44,271 bases of DNA from JBIKVP01 sp044356745 (GCA_044356745.1 JBIKVP010000009.1:1-44271); one strand, 5' to 3'. Shown: positions 23,866 through 33,168, counted from the stretch's first letter. The notes: a model not told the origin generated them from the sequence alone. Translations and numbers: made by a program.

Positions 23866-24108
23866 TTATTGGGCTGCTTGATCGCTTAGTAAAACCCAGT
23901 TTTTCAGCTTAGACAGAGGACGTGTTTCCTGTATGGAAACAAGATCACCTGCTTTTGCAACATTATTCTCATCATGCGCATGATAGTTCTTCGAACGACG
24001 CACAGTTTTTTTCAACAGAGGATGTGTATAGCGACGTTCAACTTTAACGACAACAGTTTTATCCTGCTTATCGCTGACAACCACGCCTTGTAAAATACGT
24101 TTCGGCAT
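23866..24108 (-). CDS. rpsQ: 30S ribosomal protein S17
   Basis: 16S rRNA-binding protein of 80 residues with an OB fold. It shows MPKRILQGVVVSDKQDKTVV, ERRYTHPLLKKTVRRSKNYH and GDLVSIQETRPLSKLKNW. It follows rpmC by 10 bases. Confidence 0.97.
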   Translation of the reverse strand: MPKRILQGVVVSDKQDKTVVVKVERRYTHPLLKKTVRRSKNYHAHDENNVAKAGDLVSIQETRPLSKLKNWVLLSDQAAQ

Positions 24109-24118
24109 TTAAAACTCC

Positions 24119-24334
24119 TCAAGCGTGTGACATAGCGGGTGTTTGACGCGATTGCAAGGTTTTTATACGAGCAATATCGCGACGCACTTGACGCACACGG
24201 GACGTATTCTCAAGCTGACCAGCTGCTTTTTGAAAACGCATGTTAAACTGTTCTTTTTTGAGCTTAACCAACTCATCTTGTAATTGATCAGATGACATCG
24301 TCGTCAAATCAGATAAACGTTTTGTACTTTTCAT
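24119..24334 (-). CDS. rpmC: 50S ribosomal protein L29
   Basis: Helical-hairpin protein at the exit tunnel rim, 71 residues. LQDELVKLKKEQFNMRFQKA and NTSRVRQVRRDIARIKTL are diagnostic. A short N-terminal extension (MKSTKRLS) is present. It follows rplP by 11 bases. Confidence 0.96.
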   Translation of the reverse strand: MKSTKRLSDLTTMSSDQLQDELVKLKKEQFNMRFQKAAGQLENTSRVRQVRRDIARIKTLQSRQTPAMSHA

Positions 24335-24345
24335 GATCTGATCCT

Positions 24346-24759
24346 CTACTCTGCAATCCGTTCAATGAAACGCGTACGAATCGGTAGTTTAGCAGCACCC
24401 AAACGAAGTGCTTCACGCGCTATCTCGCCTGATACACCGTCAATCTCAAACATCACGCGACCAGGCTTAACACGGCATGCCCAATATTCAGGCGATCCTT
24501 TACCCTTACCCATGCGAACCTCAGTGGGTTTATCAGACACAGGCAAATCAGGGAAAATGCGGATCCAAACACGGCCAGCACGTTTCATTGCACGCGTAAT
24601 AGCACGACGCGCAGCTTCAATCTGTCGCGCTGTAATCCGCTCAGGCTCAACAGCTTTGAGGCCAAATTGACCAAAGTTTAAATCTGTTCCACCTTTTGCA
24701 AGACCGTGAATACGGCCTTTAAAAGCTTTACGGAACTTTGTCTTTTTGGGCGACAACAT
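24346..24759 (-). CDS. rplP: 50S ribosomal protein L16
   Basis: Binds near the A site and peptidyl transferase centre, 137 residues. It starts MLSPKKTKFRKAFKGRIHGL and carries RITARQIEAARRAITRAMKR, RVWIRIFPDLPVSDKPTEVR and MGKGKGSPEYWACRVKPG. It lies 94 bases after rpsC. Confidence 0.98.
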   Translation of the reverse strand: MLSPKKTKFRKAFKGRIHGLAKGGTDLNFGQFGLKAVEPERITARQIEAARRAITRAMKRAGRVWIRIFPDLPVSDKPTEVRMGKGKGSPEYWACRVKPGRVMFEIDGVSGEIAREALRLGAAKLPIRTRFIERIAE

Positions 24760-24853
24760 TGTCGTCTCTCCATATCGCTAAAGTCACATTGAATGAGATA
24801 ATGACATCTCATGAGTTATATTAAACGCCTTTCACAAGACGTTGTATTTATTT

Positions 24854-25549
24854 TTAAATTTCGCGACGTGCACCTGAGCGACCATCATCATCAAGACGTT
24901 TATCCTGAGCAAGAGGATCATGCTCCATGATTTCGCCTTTGAAAATCCAAACTTTTACGCCACAGGCACCATACGTTGTAAAGGCAGTTGCAACACCATA
25001 ATCAACGTCAGCACGCAACGTATGCAAAGGCACACGGCCTTCACGATACCATTCGATACGCGCAATCTCGGCTCCACCTAAACGGCCAGAACAGTTAATA
25101 CGAATACCTTCTGCACCAAGACGCATTGCAGACTGAACGGCACGCTTCATTGCACGACGGAAAGCAACACGACGCTCAAGCTGCTGCGCGATAGAAGCAG
25201 CAACCAATGTTGCATCAATCTCAGGCTTACGCACTTCTACGATATTGATCGCAACTTCTGCATCTGTCTTTTTAGCAACAAGTTTACGGACTTTATCAAT
25301 GTCCGCACCTTTTTTACCAATCACAACACCTGGACGCGCTGAGTAAATCGTCACACGACACTTGCCATGCGGACGCTCAATAATAATACGTGACACAGCA
25401 GCTTGCTTGAGAAATTCCATAAGCTCAGCGCGAATAGCCATATCTTCATGCAAACGTTTGCCATAAACGTGCTTATTAGCATACCACCGTGAATCCCACG
25501 TGCGGTTGATGCCTAAACGCAACCCAATCGGATTAACTTTCTGACCCAC
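24854..25549 (-). CDS. rpsC: 30S ribosomal protein S3
   Basis: Head protein at the mRNA entry tunnel, with helicase activity together with S4 and S5. The KH domain includes RVTIYSARPGVVIGKKGADI. The C-terminal domain shows RLGGAEIARIEWYREGRVPL and YGACGVKVWIFKGE. GTG 25549 gives 231 residues starting VGQKVNPIGLRLGI, the family start, with GGAG 7 bases upstream; an ATG at 25597 lies inside rplV. It is 10 bases after rplV. Confidence 0.97.
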   Translation of the reverse strand: MGQKVNPIGLRLGINRTWDSRWYANKHVYGKRLHEDMAIRAELMEFLKQAAVSRIIIERPHGKCRVTIYSARPGVVIGKKGADIDKVRKLVAKKTDAEVAINIVEVRKPEIDATLVAASIAQQLERRVAFRRAMKRAVQSAMRLGAEGIRINCSGRLGGAEIARIEWYREGRVPLHTLRADVDYGVATAFTTYGACGVKVWIFKGEIMEHDPLAQDKRLDDDGRSGARREI

Positions 25550-25559
25550 TGCAATTCTC

Positions 25560-25949
25560 CTAAGCTGCGGCTTTAACGTCACGCACTTCGCGTACAATGA
25601 CTGTCAAATTTGCAAATGGTTTAATAATACGCGCACCTCGGCCACGCGCACGCGCATGAAAACGCTTCATCACAAGAGCTTTACCAACGAAAGCTTGAGA
25701 AACAATCAGATCATCGATGTCGAGATCATGGTTGTTTTCGGCATTTGCAATGGCGCTCTCGAGAGTCTTACGAACATCAAGAGCAATGCGCTTACGGCAA
25801 AACTGAAGGTCAGCTAATGCACGAGAGACTTTCTTACCGCGGATTAATTGAGCCACAAGATTCAGCTTCTGTGGGCTAACACGAAGGTTTCGCGCAACAG
25901 CTTTTGCTTCATTCTCTGGAAGAGCACGTAAAGTTGCTGGTTTTGACAT
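25560..25949 (-). CDS. rplV: 50S ribosomal protein L22
   Basis: Lines the nascent-peptide tunnel through a beta-hairpin, 129 residues. NLRVSPQKLNLVAQLIRGKK, RKTLESAIANAENNHDLD and MKRFHARARGRGARIIKPFA (tunnel loop) are clear. The N-terminus has a short alphaproteobacterial-type extension. It is 16 bases after rpsS. Confidence 0.98.
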   Translation of the reverse strand: MSKPATLRALPENEAKAVARNLRVSPQKLNLVAQLIRGKKVSRALADLQFCRKRIALDVRKTLESAIANAENNHDLDIDDLIVSQAFVGKALVMKRFHARARGRGARIIKPFANLTVIVREVRDVKAAA

Positions 25950-25965
25950 GACGTCCTACCGCTTT

Positions 25966-26244
25966 CTATTTCTTTTTGGCTTTTTTATCAGCCGCATGAC
26001 CATGATAGGTACGAGTTGGTGAAAACTCACCAAGCTTATGGCCTACCATCTCTTCAGACACATAAACTGGAATGTGCTTTTTGCCGTTGTATACGCCAAA
26101 GGTCAATCCAACAAACTGTGGTAGGATCGTCGAACGACGGCTCCACGTTTTGATGACCTCTGAGCGGGTTGCTGCACGCGCTGTTTCGGATTTCTTGAGA
26201 AGATAGCCATCAACAAACGGGCCTTTCCAGGTTGAACGTGTCAT
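25966..26244 (-). CDS. rpsS: 30S ribosomal protein S19
   Basis: 92-residue head protein paired with S13. The start MTRSTWKGPFVDGYLLKK, WSRRSTILPQFVGLTFGVYN and GHKLGEFSPTRTYHGH are diagnostic. It lies 17 bases after rplB. Confidence 0.98.
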   Translation of the reverse strand: MTRSTWKGPFVDGYLLKKSETARAATRSEVIKTWSRRSTILPQFVGLTFGVYNGKKHIPVYVSEEMVGHKLGEFSPTRTYHGHAADKKAKKK

Positions 26245-26261
26245 TGCAGTTTAAACCTCAA

Positions 26262-27098
26262 TTACTTCTTACGTTTATGACGGCTTTGCAAGATGAACGT
26301 ATCGGTCCGCTTATTGGAACGTGTCTTCTTGCCTTTTGTCGGCTTGCCCCAAGGTGTCACAGGATGGCGCCCGCCCGAAGTACGGCCTTCACCCCCACCA
26401 TGTGGGTGGTCAATCGGGTTCATGGTCACGCCGCGGTTGTGAGGACGACGCCCCAACCAACGTGAACGACCCGCTTTACCCATATTGGTATTCATATGAT
26501 CTGGATTGGAAACAGCACCAACAGTTGCATAACATTGACCATGCACCAAACGCTGCTCACCTGAATTCAAGCGAACGATCACATAACCTTGGTCACGTCC
26601 GACAATCTGAGCATAGGTACCCGCAGAACGCGCAAGTGCCCCACCTTTTCCGATTTTCAGCTCAACATTGTGAACAATTGTACCAACAGGAATGTTACCA
26701 ATTGGCATAGCATTACCTGGTTTTATATCAACCTGTTCGCCACTGTAAACAACATCACCAACGGCTAAGCGTTGAGGTGCAAGAATATAGCTTTGTGACT
26801 GATCGGGATAAACGATGAGCGCTATAAACGCTGTACGGTTAGGATCATATTCAATGCGCTCAACTTTAGCAGCCTGATCAACATGACCGCGTCGCTTAAA
26901 GTCTACGAGACGATAGCTCTGTTTATGGCCACCACCACGAAAACGAATTGTGATACGACCATGATTGTTGCGTCCACCAGAAGACGACTTGCCTTCTGTC
27001 AGCGACTTAACAGGCTTACCTTTGAACAGCTCAGAGCGATCGACCAGAACGAGCTGACGAAGGCTGGGCGTAATCGGTTTAAAAGTCTTCAATGCCAT
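26262..27098 (-). CDS. rplB: 50S ribosomal protein L2
   Basis: Core large-subunit protein needed for peptidyl transferase activity and subunit joining, 278 residues. GRNNHGRITIRFRGGGHKQS, the SH3-like barrel and the C-terminal MNPIDHPHGGGEGRTSGGRH with its functionally important His are all present. It is 16 bases after rplW. Confidence 0.99.
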   Translation of the reverse strand: MALKTFKPITPSLRQLVLVDRSELFKGKPVKSLTEGKSSSGGRNNHGRITIRFRGGGHKQSYRLVDFKRRGHVDQAAKVERIEYDPNRTAFIALIVYPDQSQSYILAPQRLAVGDVVYSGEQVDIKPGNAMPIGNIPVGTIVHNVELKIGKGGALARSAGTYAQIVGRDQGYVIVRLNSGEQRLVHGQCYATVGAVSNPDHMNTNMGKAGRSRWLGRRPHNRGVTMNPIDHPHGGGEGRTSGGRHPVTPWGKPTKGKKTRSNKRTDTFILQSRHKRKK

Positions 27099-27114
27099 AA
27101 CACATCACCTACTT

Positions 27115-27411
27115 TTACAAACCAGCCATAACATCAAGCGATTGACCTTCGCTCAGTGTTACAACTGCTTTTTTGACATCCGAACGTTGTCCGGCACGCC
27201 CTTTAAAAATTTTCTTTTTACCTTTAGTAACCAGTGTATTGACGCTATCGACTTTAACGCCAAATAATGCTTCAACAGCAGCCTTAATCTCAGGCTTGCT
27301 TGCAGTGCGTGACACTTTAAACACAACCTGATTATGCTCAGAGGCAGCGGTTGCCTTTTCTGTAATAACAGGACGAACAATGACGTCATAATGTTGAACA
27401 AGCTGTGTCAT
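27115..27411 (-). CDS. rplW: 50S ribosomal protein L23
   Basis: Exit-tunnel protein that docks trigger factor and SRP, 98 residues. It shows VIRPVITEKATAASEHNQVV, NKP-like KPEIKAAVEALFGVKVDSVN and a conserved Lys/Gly loop (KGKKKIFKGRAGQR). Its ATG overlaps the rplD TGA by 4 bases. Confidence 0.97.
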   Translation of the reverse strand: MTQLVQHYDVIVRPVITEKATAASEHNQVVFKVSRTASKPEIKAAVEALFGVKVDSVNTLVTKGKKKIFKGRAGQRSDVKKAVVTLSEGQSLDVMAGL

Positions 27412-28028
27412 TTAAAACGCGCCTCCAGCGCTTCAAGAGCAGCCTTTGACAACACCAAAGTCTGACGACGAAGAATGTCATAGACGTTGATACCCTGTAC
27501 CGGCAGAACATCAATATTTGGGATATTGCGAGCAGCTAATTGAAAATTAGAATCAACGTTTGCACCATCAATAAACAGTACATTGGTTAAGCCCAACACA
27601 GCGAAACGCTCTTTAAGCACTTTAGTCTTCGCTTCAGTCATCGAAAGTTGATCTGCAATGATGAGAGAACCATCACGCGACTTTGAAGACAATGCATGGC
27701 GTAATGCTAATGCACGCACTTTTTTAGGAAGATCATGCGAATGATCACGTGGATGCGGCCCAAAAGCGCGCCCCCCGCCCCGAAATTGCGGTGCACGTGC
27801 AGAACCATGACGCGCATTACCCGTTCCTTTTTGACGGAACAGTTTTTTACCTGTACGCGCAATGTCAGCACGATTTTTTACAGCATGTGTACCTGCGCGA
27901 CGCTTAGCGAGTTGCCAACGTACCATGCGCTGAAGCAAATCAGCACGCGGTTCAAGACCAAAGATTGCTTCGTCAAGATCAACTGAACCAGCATCTGACC
28001 CATCGAGAGATTTTACAGCAAGTTTCAT
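27408..28028 (-). CDS. rplD: 50S ribosomal protein L4
   Basis: Assembly protein whose loop lines the exit tunnel. In E. coli it also represses the S10 operon, a role not demonstrated here. At 206 residues it holds RAGTHAVKNRADIARTGKKL, RQKGTGNARHGSARAPQFRG and GGRAFGPHPRDHSHDLPKKV. It overlaps rplC and rplW by 4 bases each (ATGA), so translation of L3, L4 and L23 is coupled. Confidence 0.98.
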   Translation of the reverse strand: MKLAVKSLDGSDAGSVDLDEAIFGLEPRADLLQRMVRWQLAKRRAGTHAVKNRADIARTGKKLFRQKGTGNARHGSARAPQFRGGGRAFGPHPRDHSHDLPKKVRALALRHALSSKSRDGSLIIADQLSMTEAKTKVLKERFAVLGLTNVLFIDGANVDSNFQLAARNIPNIDVLPVQGINVYDILRRQTLVLSKAALEALEARFK

Positions 28029-28750
28029 TGTGATTCTCCTTGCGTCTCGGTTGCAGGAGCAACATCAGCGTCACCAATAACCTTAAATGAGCCAGGTTGT
28101 GGCGCATCTTTAGGCAATGGACGCTTAACCGCATCACGCACTGTAATCCAGCCGCCTGCAACACCCGGCACTGCACCTTCAACAAGAATCAGACCACGCT
28201 CAACATCTGTTTGAACGACACGCAAGTTCTGCGTTGTCACGCGCTCAACACCGAGATGCCCAGCCATTTTCTTGTTCTTAAATGTTTTACCAGGATCTTG
28301 ACGACCGCCTGTTGACCCATGTGAACGATGCGAAACAGACACACCGTGCGTTGCGCGTAAACCACCAAAGTTCCAACGCTTCATGGCGCCGGCAAAACCT
28401 TTACCAGTTGTTGTACCGGTCACATCAACATATTGACCCGCAATAAAGTGATCCGCTGTGATCTCGGCACCAACAGGGATTAGACCGTTGGCTTGTACAC
28501 GAAATTCAGCAACTTTTTGCTTTGGTTCAACTTTTGCTACAGCAAAATGACCACGCTCAGCGCGTGAAACATTTTTAACTTTTGCACGCCCAACGCCAAG
28601 TTGAAGTGCAGTGTAGCCATTTTTGTCATCGGTGCGATGCGCGACAACCTGACAGCTGTCGAGCTTGAGCACGGTCACAGGGACGTGTTGACCTGCATCC
28701 GTAAAGATACGTGTCATTCCCAGTTTCTTTGCTATGACGCCTGAGCGCAT
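28025..28750 (-). CDS. rplC: 50S ribosomal protein L3
   Basis: Early assembly protein near the peptidyl transferase centre, 241 residues. MRSGVIAKKLGMTRIF, TTGKGFAGAMKRWNFGGLRA, THGVSVSHRSHGSTGGRQDP and GHLGVERVTTQNLRVVQTD are typical; the Gln in the GGRQDP loop is the site methylated by PrmB in other bacteria. The C-terminus carries about 20 extra acidic and polar residues (VAPATETQGESQ). It lies 52 bases after rpsJ. Confidence 0.98.
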   Translation of the reverse strand: MRSGVIAKKLGMTRIFTDAGQHVPVTVLKLDSCQVVAHRTDDKNGYTALQLGVGRAKVKNVSRAERGHFAVAKVEPKQKVAEFRVQANGLIPVGAEITADHFIAGQYVDVTGTTTGKGFAGAMKRWNFGGLRATHGVSVSHRSHGSTGGRQDPGKTFKNKKMAGHLGVERVTTQNLRVVQTDVERGLILVEGAVPGVAGGWITVRDAVKRPLPKDAPQPGSFKVIGDADVAPATETQGESQ

Positions 28751-28802
28751 GAGCGTATCCCCTCGGCGTATCCCAGTTACGCCTGACTAACCAAAAGGCC
28801 AA

Positions 28803-29111
28803 TCAGAGCTTGATTTCCACATCAACACCAGCAGCCAAATCGAGCTTCATCAAAGCATCAACAGTTTGTGGTGTCGGCTCAACGATATCGAGAACGCGCT
28901 TGTGTGTACGCATCTCGAACTGCTCCCGCGACTTCTTATCGATGTGCGGAGAACGGTTAACCGTATATTTGACAATATGCGTTGGCAGAGGAATAGGCCC
29001 TCTCACCAGCGCACCAGTGCGACGCGCTGTCGAAACAATCTCTTTTGTCGATGCATCAAGAATGCGATGATCAAACGCTTTGAGACGAATACGTATGGTG
29101 TGACCGTTCAT
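28803..29111 (-). CDS. rpsJ: 30S ribosomal protein S10
   Basis: Head protein of the small subunit and, as NusE, a transcription antitermination factor. The 102-residue product starts MNGHTIRIRLKAFDHRILDA and holds VRGPIPLPTHIVKYTVNRSP, HIDKKSREQFEMRTHKR and a C-terminal AGVDVEIKL. ATG 29111 has GGAGGG 5 bases upstream; the in-frame ATG at 29174 would add 21 hydrophobic residues and sits in the terminator of tuf. It heads the S10 operon. Confidence 0.98.
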   Translation of the reverse strand: MNGHTIRIRLKAFDHRILDASTKEIVSTARRTGALVRGPIPLPTHIVKYTVNRSPHIDKKSREQFEMRTHKRVLDIVEPTPQTVDALMKLDLAAGVDVEIKL

Positions 29112-29149
29112 AAGACCCTCCGGGACAACACAAATGCCCGAAATAAAAA

Positions 29150-29186
29150 CAAAAAGAAAAACCCTGACCAGCATCTCCGGTCAGGG
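29150..29186 (-). terminator. Strong intrinsic terminator between tuf and rpsJ
   Basis: CCCTGACC (29162-29169) and GGTCAGGG (29179-29186) form a perfect 8-bp stem over a 9-base loop, followed in the minus direction by TTTTTCTTTTTG. It begins 9 bases after the tuf stop and ends about 40 bases before the rpsJ ATG. Little room remains for an S10 promoter between it and rpsJ. Confidence 0.9.
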
Positions 29187-29195
29187 AGAAAGTTA

Positions 29196-30386
29196 TTATT
29201 CAATGATGCTTGATACAACACCCGCACCAACGGTACGGCCACCTTCACGAATAGCAAAGCGGAGTTTTTCTTCCATAGCAATTGGAACAATCAACTCTAC
29301 TGTCATCGCGATGTTATCGCCCGGCATCACCATTTCCGTACCTTCTGGCAGATGAACAACACCTGTCACGTCAGTTGTGCGGAAATAGAACTGTGGGCGA
29401 TAGTTGGTGAAGAATGGTGTGTGACGGCCACCTTCATCTTTGGTAAGAATGTAGGCTTCAGCTTTGAACTTTGTGTGAGGCTTAACTGAACCCGGCTTAC
29501 AAAGAATTTGACCACGCTCAACATCTTCACGCTTCGTACCACGTAAGAGCGCACCAATGTTATCGCCCGCTTCTCCTTGATCGAGAAGTTTACGGAACAT
29601 TTCAACGCCTGTAACAGTTGTTTTAACAGTAGGACGAAGACCAACAATTTCGATCTCTTCACCTACTTTGACGATACCACGCTCAACGCGCCCGGTCACA
29701 ACCGTACCACGGCCAGAGATTGAGAACACATCCTCAACTGGCATCAAGAATGGAAGATCTTTTGGACGCTCTGGCTGAGGAATGTAAGCATCAACAGCTT
29801 CCATCAATTTGAGAACAGCTTGTGCGCCGAGTTCAGGATTTTTATCCTCAAGAGCACACAAAGCAGAACCGCGAATGATCGGAATATCATCACCTGGAAA
29901 TTCATATTTTGAAAGCAATTCGCGTACTTCAAGCTCAACCAGATCAAGAAGCTCTGAATCGTCAACCTGATCGCATTTGTTCATGAAAACAACAAGCGCA
30001 GGAACACCAACCTGACGCGCAAGCAGAATATGCTCGCGTGTTTGCGGCATAGGGCCATCAGATGCGGATACAACAAGAATAGCGCCATCCATCTGAGCGG
30101 CACCTGTGATCATGTTTTTCACATAATCCGCGTGGCCTGGGCAATCAACGTGTGCATAGTGACGATTAGCAGTTTCATACTCAACGTGAGCGGTTGAAAT
30201 TGTAATACCACGCGCCTTTTCTTCAGGCGCTTTATCAATCTGATCATACGCCGTAAATGTCGCGCCGCCTGATTGTGCGAGAATCTTAGTAATCGCAGCA
30301 GTCAAGGACGTTTTACCATGGTCAACGTGACCAATAGTGCCGATATTACAATGCGGCTTGTTACGTGAAAATTTTTCTTTAGCCAT
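29196..30386 (-). CDS. tuf: Elongation factor Tu
   Basis: GTPase that delivers aminoacyl-tRNA to the ribosome, 396 residues. The G domain has GHVDHGKTS (P-loop), RGITI (switch I), DCPGHADY (switch II) and NKCDQVD; domains 2 and 3 follow (VFSISGRGTVVTGRVERG; PFFTNYRPQFYFRTTDVTG). It lies 171 bases after fusA, a spacer where TTGTTC and TTTAAT 18 bases apart could be a weak promoter. The second tuf copy usual in alphaproteobacteria, if present, lies outside the window. Confidence 0.99.
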   Translation of the reverse strand: MAKEKFSRNKPHCNIGTIGHVDHGKTSLTAAITKILAQSGGATFTAYDQIDKAPEEKARGITISTAHVEYETANRHYAHVDCPGHADYVKNMITGAAQMDGAILVVSASDGPMPQTREHILLARQVGVPALVVFMNKCDQVDDSELLDLVELEVRELLSKYEFPGDDIPIIRGSALCALEDKNPELGAQAVLKLMEAVDAYIPQPERPKDLPFLMPVEDVFSISGRGTVVTGRVERGIVKVGEEIEIVGLRPTVKTTVTGVEMFRKLLDQGEAGDNIGALLRGTKREDVERGQILCKPGSVKPHTKFKAEAYILTKDEGGRHTPFFTNYRPQFYFRTTDVTGVVHLPEGTEMVMPGDNIAMTVELIVPIAMEEKLRFAIREGGRTVGAGVVSSIIE

Positions 30387-30557
30387 AACGGGACTCCGTC
30401 AGTTGGTGGCAGTTAGTCGTCAATATTAAAATTCTACTCAAACTCTTAGAACAAGGCTGCTTTTCTGCGAATAGCACCCTGCCCTCAATTTTATTCGTAC
30501 AATTATTCGACAAAAACTGGTATCCCACTTTTTGCCGTCATCCTTAACATGAGAACG

Positions 30558-32633
30558 TCAAGCATATTTAGCCTGAACCTCAGCAGCAACTGCCGCTGGG
30601 ACTTGCTCATAATGATCGAATTGCATGGTATATGTCGCACGTCCCTGACTCATTGAGCGCAAGGTATTGACATAGCCAAACATATTCGCAAGAGGCACCA
30701 TTGCGTTAATCACAACAGCGTTCCCGCGCATATCTTGTCCTTGAATCTGACCGCGACGTGAATTCAAATCACCGATCACAGATCCTGTATAGTCTTCGGG
30801 TGTGACACATTCAACCTTCATGATCGGCTCAAGAAGAACCGATGCGCCTTTTTGCAAGGCTTCACGAAGTGCTGCACGTGAGGCAATCTCGAAAGCAAGT
30901 GCGGATGAATCCACATCATGGTAAGCGCCATCAACAAGCTGAACTTTAAGGTCAACGACCGGGAAGCCAGCGAGGACACCAGAACCAAGAACGCTCTCTA
31001 AGCCTTTTTCAACGCCTGGGATGTATTCTTTAGGAACAGCACCACCAACAATTTTTGACTCAAAGCTATAGCCTTCACCAGGCTCAGCAGGCTCAACAAC
31101 AATCTTGACACGAGCAAACTGCCCAGAACCACCTGATTGCTTTTTGTGTGTGTAGTCAATCTCAGCCCGACGTGAGATCTTCTCACGATAAGCCACTTGT
31201 GGAGCACCAATGTTTGCATCGACTTTGTAAGTGCGGCGCAGAATATCAACTTTGATTTCAAGGTGAAGCTCACCCATTCCTTTAAGAATGGTTTGGCCTG
31301 ATTCTTGATCTGTAGATACACGAAAAGATGGATCTTCAGCTGCTAATTTTGAAAGCGCAATACCAAGCTTTTCTTGATCCGCTTTTGATTTTGGCTCAAT
31401 CGCAATCTCAATAACAGGCTCAGGAAACTCCATTTTCTCTAAGATAACTGGCTTCAAGTTATCCGTGAGTGTGTCACCCGTGCGAACTTCTTTAAGACCA
31501 GCGAGAGCAACAATGTCTCCTGCATACGCTTCTTTAATGTCTTCGCGGTTGTTAGCATGCATCAAAAGCATACGACCCACACGCTCTTTTTTGTCGCGTG
31601 TTGAATTGATGACTTGTGTTCCCGTCTCAACTTTTCCTGAATAGACGCGGCAAAATGTAATTGTACCAACGAATGGATCGTCCATGATTTTAAAGGCAAG
31701 CATTGAGAACGGATCCGTATCATTTGGATAACGCTCAACGGGCTCTTCAGTTTTAAAATCAATCCCTTTAATCGCACCGCGATCAACAGGAGAAGGCAAA
31801 TAATCAACAACTGCATCAAGAAGCGGCTGTACACCTTTGTTTTTAAAAGCAGAACCACAAAGCACAGGATGAAATGCGCGAAGTTGAACAGCTTTACGGA
31901 CAAGACGGGTTAATGTTTCTTCGCTTGGCTCTTGACCTTCAAGGTAGGCCGCCATAGCTTCGTCATCAAGCTCAACACATGCTTCGATGAGCTTTAAGCG
32001 ATATTCTTTAGATTGCTCAAGAAGATCCGCTGGAATTTCTTCGTCTTGGAATTTTGCACCAAGTGATTCTTCTTGCCAGACAATTGCCTTCATGCGGATC
32101 AAATCAATCACGCCTTTGAATTCAGTCTCAGCACCGATTGGCAACTGCAAGCAAACTGGCTTGCCGCCAACACGTGAAATGATCATCTCAACGCAACGGA
32201 AGAAATCAGCACCGATTTTATCCATCTTATTGACAAACACAATACGCGGCACATCATACTTATCTGCTTGACGCCAGACTGTTTCAGTTTGTGGCTCAAC
32301 GCCTTGGTTTCCGTCAAGAACGCAAACAGCGCCATCAAGAACACGCAACGAGCGCTCAACTTCAATGGTAAAATCAACGTGACCAGGTGTGTCAATGATG
32401 TTTAAGCGTTTGTTGCGCCATAAACATGTTGTCGCAGCAGACGTGATCGTGATGCCACGCTCTTGCTCCTGCTCCATCCAGTCCATGGTGGCAGCGCCAT
32501 CGTGAACTTCACCAATTTTATGGCTCTTTCCTGTGTAATACAGGATACGCTCTGTTGTCGTGGTTTTACCCGCGTCAATGTGCGCCATGATGCCAAAATT
32601 ACGGTAATCTTCAATCGCATGTGTACGTGGCAT
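30558..32633 (-). CDS. fusA: Elongation factor G
   Basis: GTPase that drives translocation and, with RRF, ribosome recycling. MPRTHAIEDYRNFGIMAHID, then AGKTTTTERILYYTG (P-loop), RGITITSAA (switch I), DTPGHVDFT (switch II) and NKMDKIGADF make up the G domain; domains II to V follow, with MGELHLEIKVDIL and the domain IV loop. ATG 32633 gives 691 residues; the frame extends 26 codons upstream into rpsG but those residues are not EF-G. AGGGAA lies about 8 bases before the ATG. It follows rpsG by 19 bases. Confidence 0.99.
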   Translation of the reverse strand: MPRTHAIEDYRNFGIMAHIDAGKTTTTERILYYTGKSHKIGEVHDGAATMDWMEQEQERGITITSAATTCLWRNKRLNIIDTPGHVDFTIEVERSLRVLDGAVCVLDGNQGVEPQTETVWRQADKYDVPRIVFVNKMDKIGADFFRCVEMIISRVGGKPVCLQLPIGAETEFKGVIDLIRMKAIVWQEESLGAKFQDEEIPADLLEQSKEYRLKLIEACVELDDEAMAAYLEGQEPSEETLTRLVRKAVQLRAFHPVLCGSAFKNKGVQPLLDAVVDYLPSPVDRGAIKGIDFKTEEPVERYPNDTDPFSMLAFKIMDDPFVGTITFCRVYSGKVETGTQVINSTRDKKERVGRMLLMHANNREDIKEAYAGDIVALAGLKEVRTGDTLTDNLKPVILEKMEFPEPVIEIAIEPKSKADQEKLGIALSKLAAEDPSFRVSTDQESGQTILKGMGELHLEIKVDILRRTYKVDANIGAPQVAYREKISRRAEIDYTHKKQSGGSGQFARVKIVVEPAEPGEGYSFESKIVGGAVPKEYIPGVEKGLESVLGSGVLAGFPVVDLKVQLVDGAYHDVDSSALAFEIASRAALREALQKGASVLLEPIMKVECVTPEDYTGSVIGDLNSRRGQIQGQDMRGNAVVINAMVPLANMFGYVNTLRSMSQGRATYTMQFDHYEQVPAAVAAEVQAKYA

Positions 32634-32652
32634 GACCAAATATTCCCTAATC

Positions 32653-33123
32653 CTACCAACGATAATGCGCGAACGCACGGTTAGCTTCAGCCATGCGATG
32701 CGTATCTTCACGCTTCTTCACGGCATTGCCACGGTTATTAAAAGCATCAACCAACTCCGCAGACAAACGATCTTCCATCGTTTTATCATTACGACTGCGC
32801 GCTGCTTGAATAATCCAGCGAATAGCAAGTGCCTGGCGACGCTCTGAACGAACATCAACAGGGACTTGATACGTTGCACCGCCAACGCGACGCGAACGCA
32901 CTTCAATGTTTGGCGCGACGTTATCAAGCGCCTGTCTAAAAACAGGAACAGGATCAGACTTTACTTTTGATTCAACCTGATCAAGCGCACCATAAACAAT
33001 TTTTTCGGCAACTGATTTTTTGCCATCGTACATCACCGAGTTCATGAACTTGGTGATCACAATATCCCCATATTTTGGATCGGGAACAACTTCCCGCTTT
33101 TCAGCTTTGTGACGACGTGACAT
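32653..33123 (-). CDS. rpsG: 30S ribosomal protein S7
   Basis: Primary binder of the 3' major domain of 16S rRNA, 156 residues. It shows MSRRHKAEKREVVPDPKYGD, KFMNSVMYDGKKSVAEKIVY, VRSRRVGGATYQVPVDVRSE and NRAFAHYRW at the end. In E. coli S7 represses the str operon from the rpsL-rpsG spacer; the spacer here is 45 bases, and I could not define an S7 site in it. Confidence 0.98.
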   Translation of the reverse strand: MSRRHKAEKREVVPDPKYGDIVITKFMNSVMYDGKKSVAEKIVYGALDQVESKVKSDPVPVFRQALDNVAPNIEVRSRRVGGATYQVPVDVRSERRQALAIRWIIQAARSRNDKTMEDRLSAELVDAFNNRGNAVKKREDTHRMAEANRAFAHYRW

Positions 33124-33168
33124 ATTTCAAATCCACCAAATTCATGTGTACAGTTAATATTAATTATC

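Noticed and set aside
23486..23881. 131-residue plus-strand frame opposite rplN and rpsQ
   Set aside because: Shadow of conserved ribosomal genes; no SD and no recognisable domain.
28866..29213. 115-residue plus-strand frame opposite rpsJ
   Set aside because: Antisense to rpsJ and the tuf terminator; Arg/Asn-rich translation without family features.
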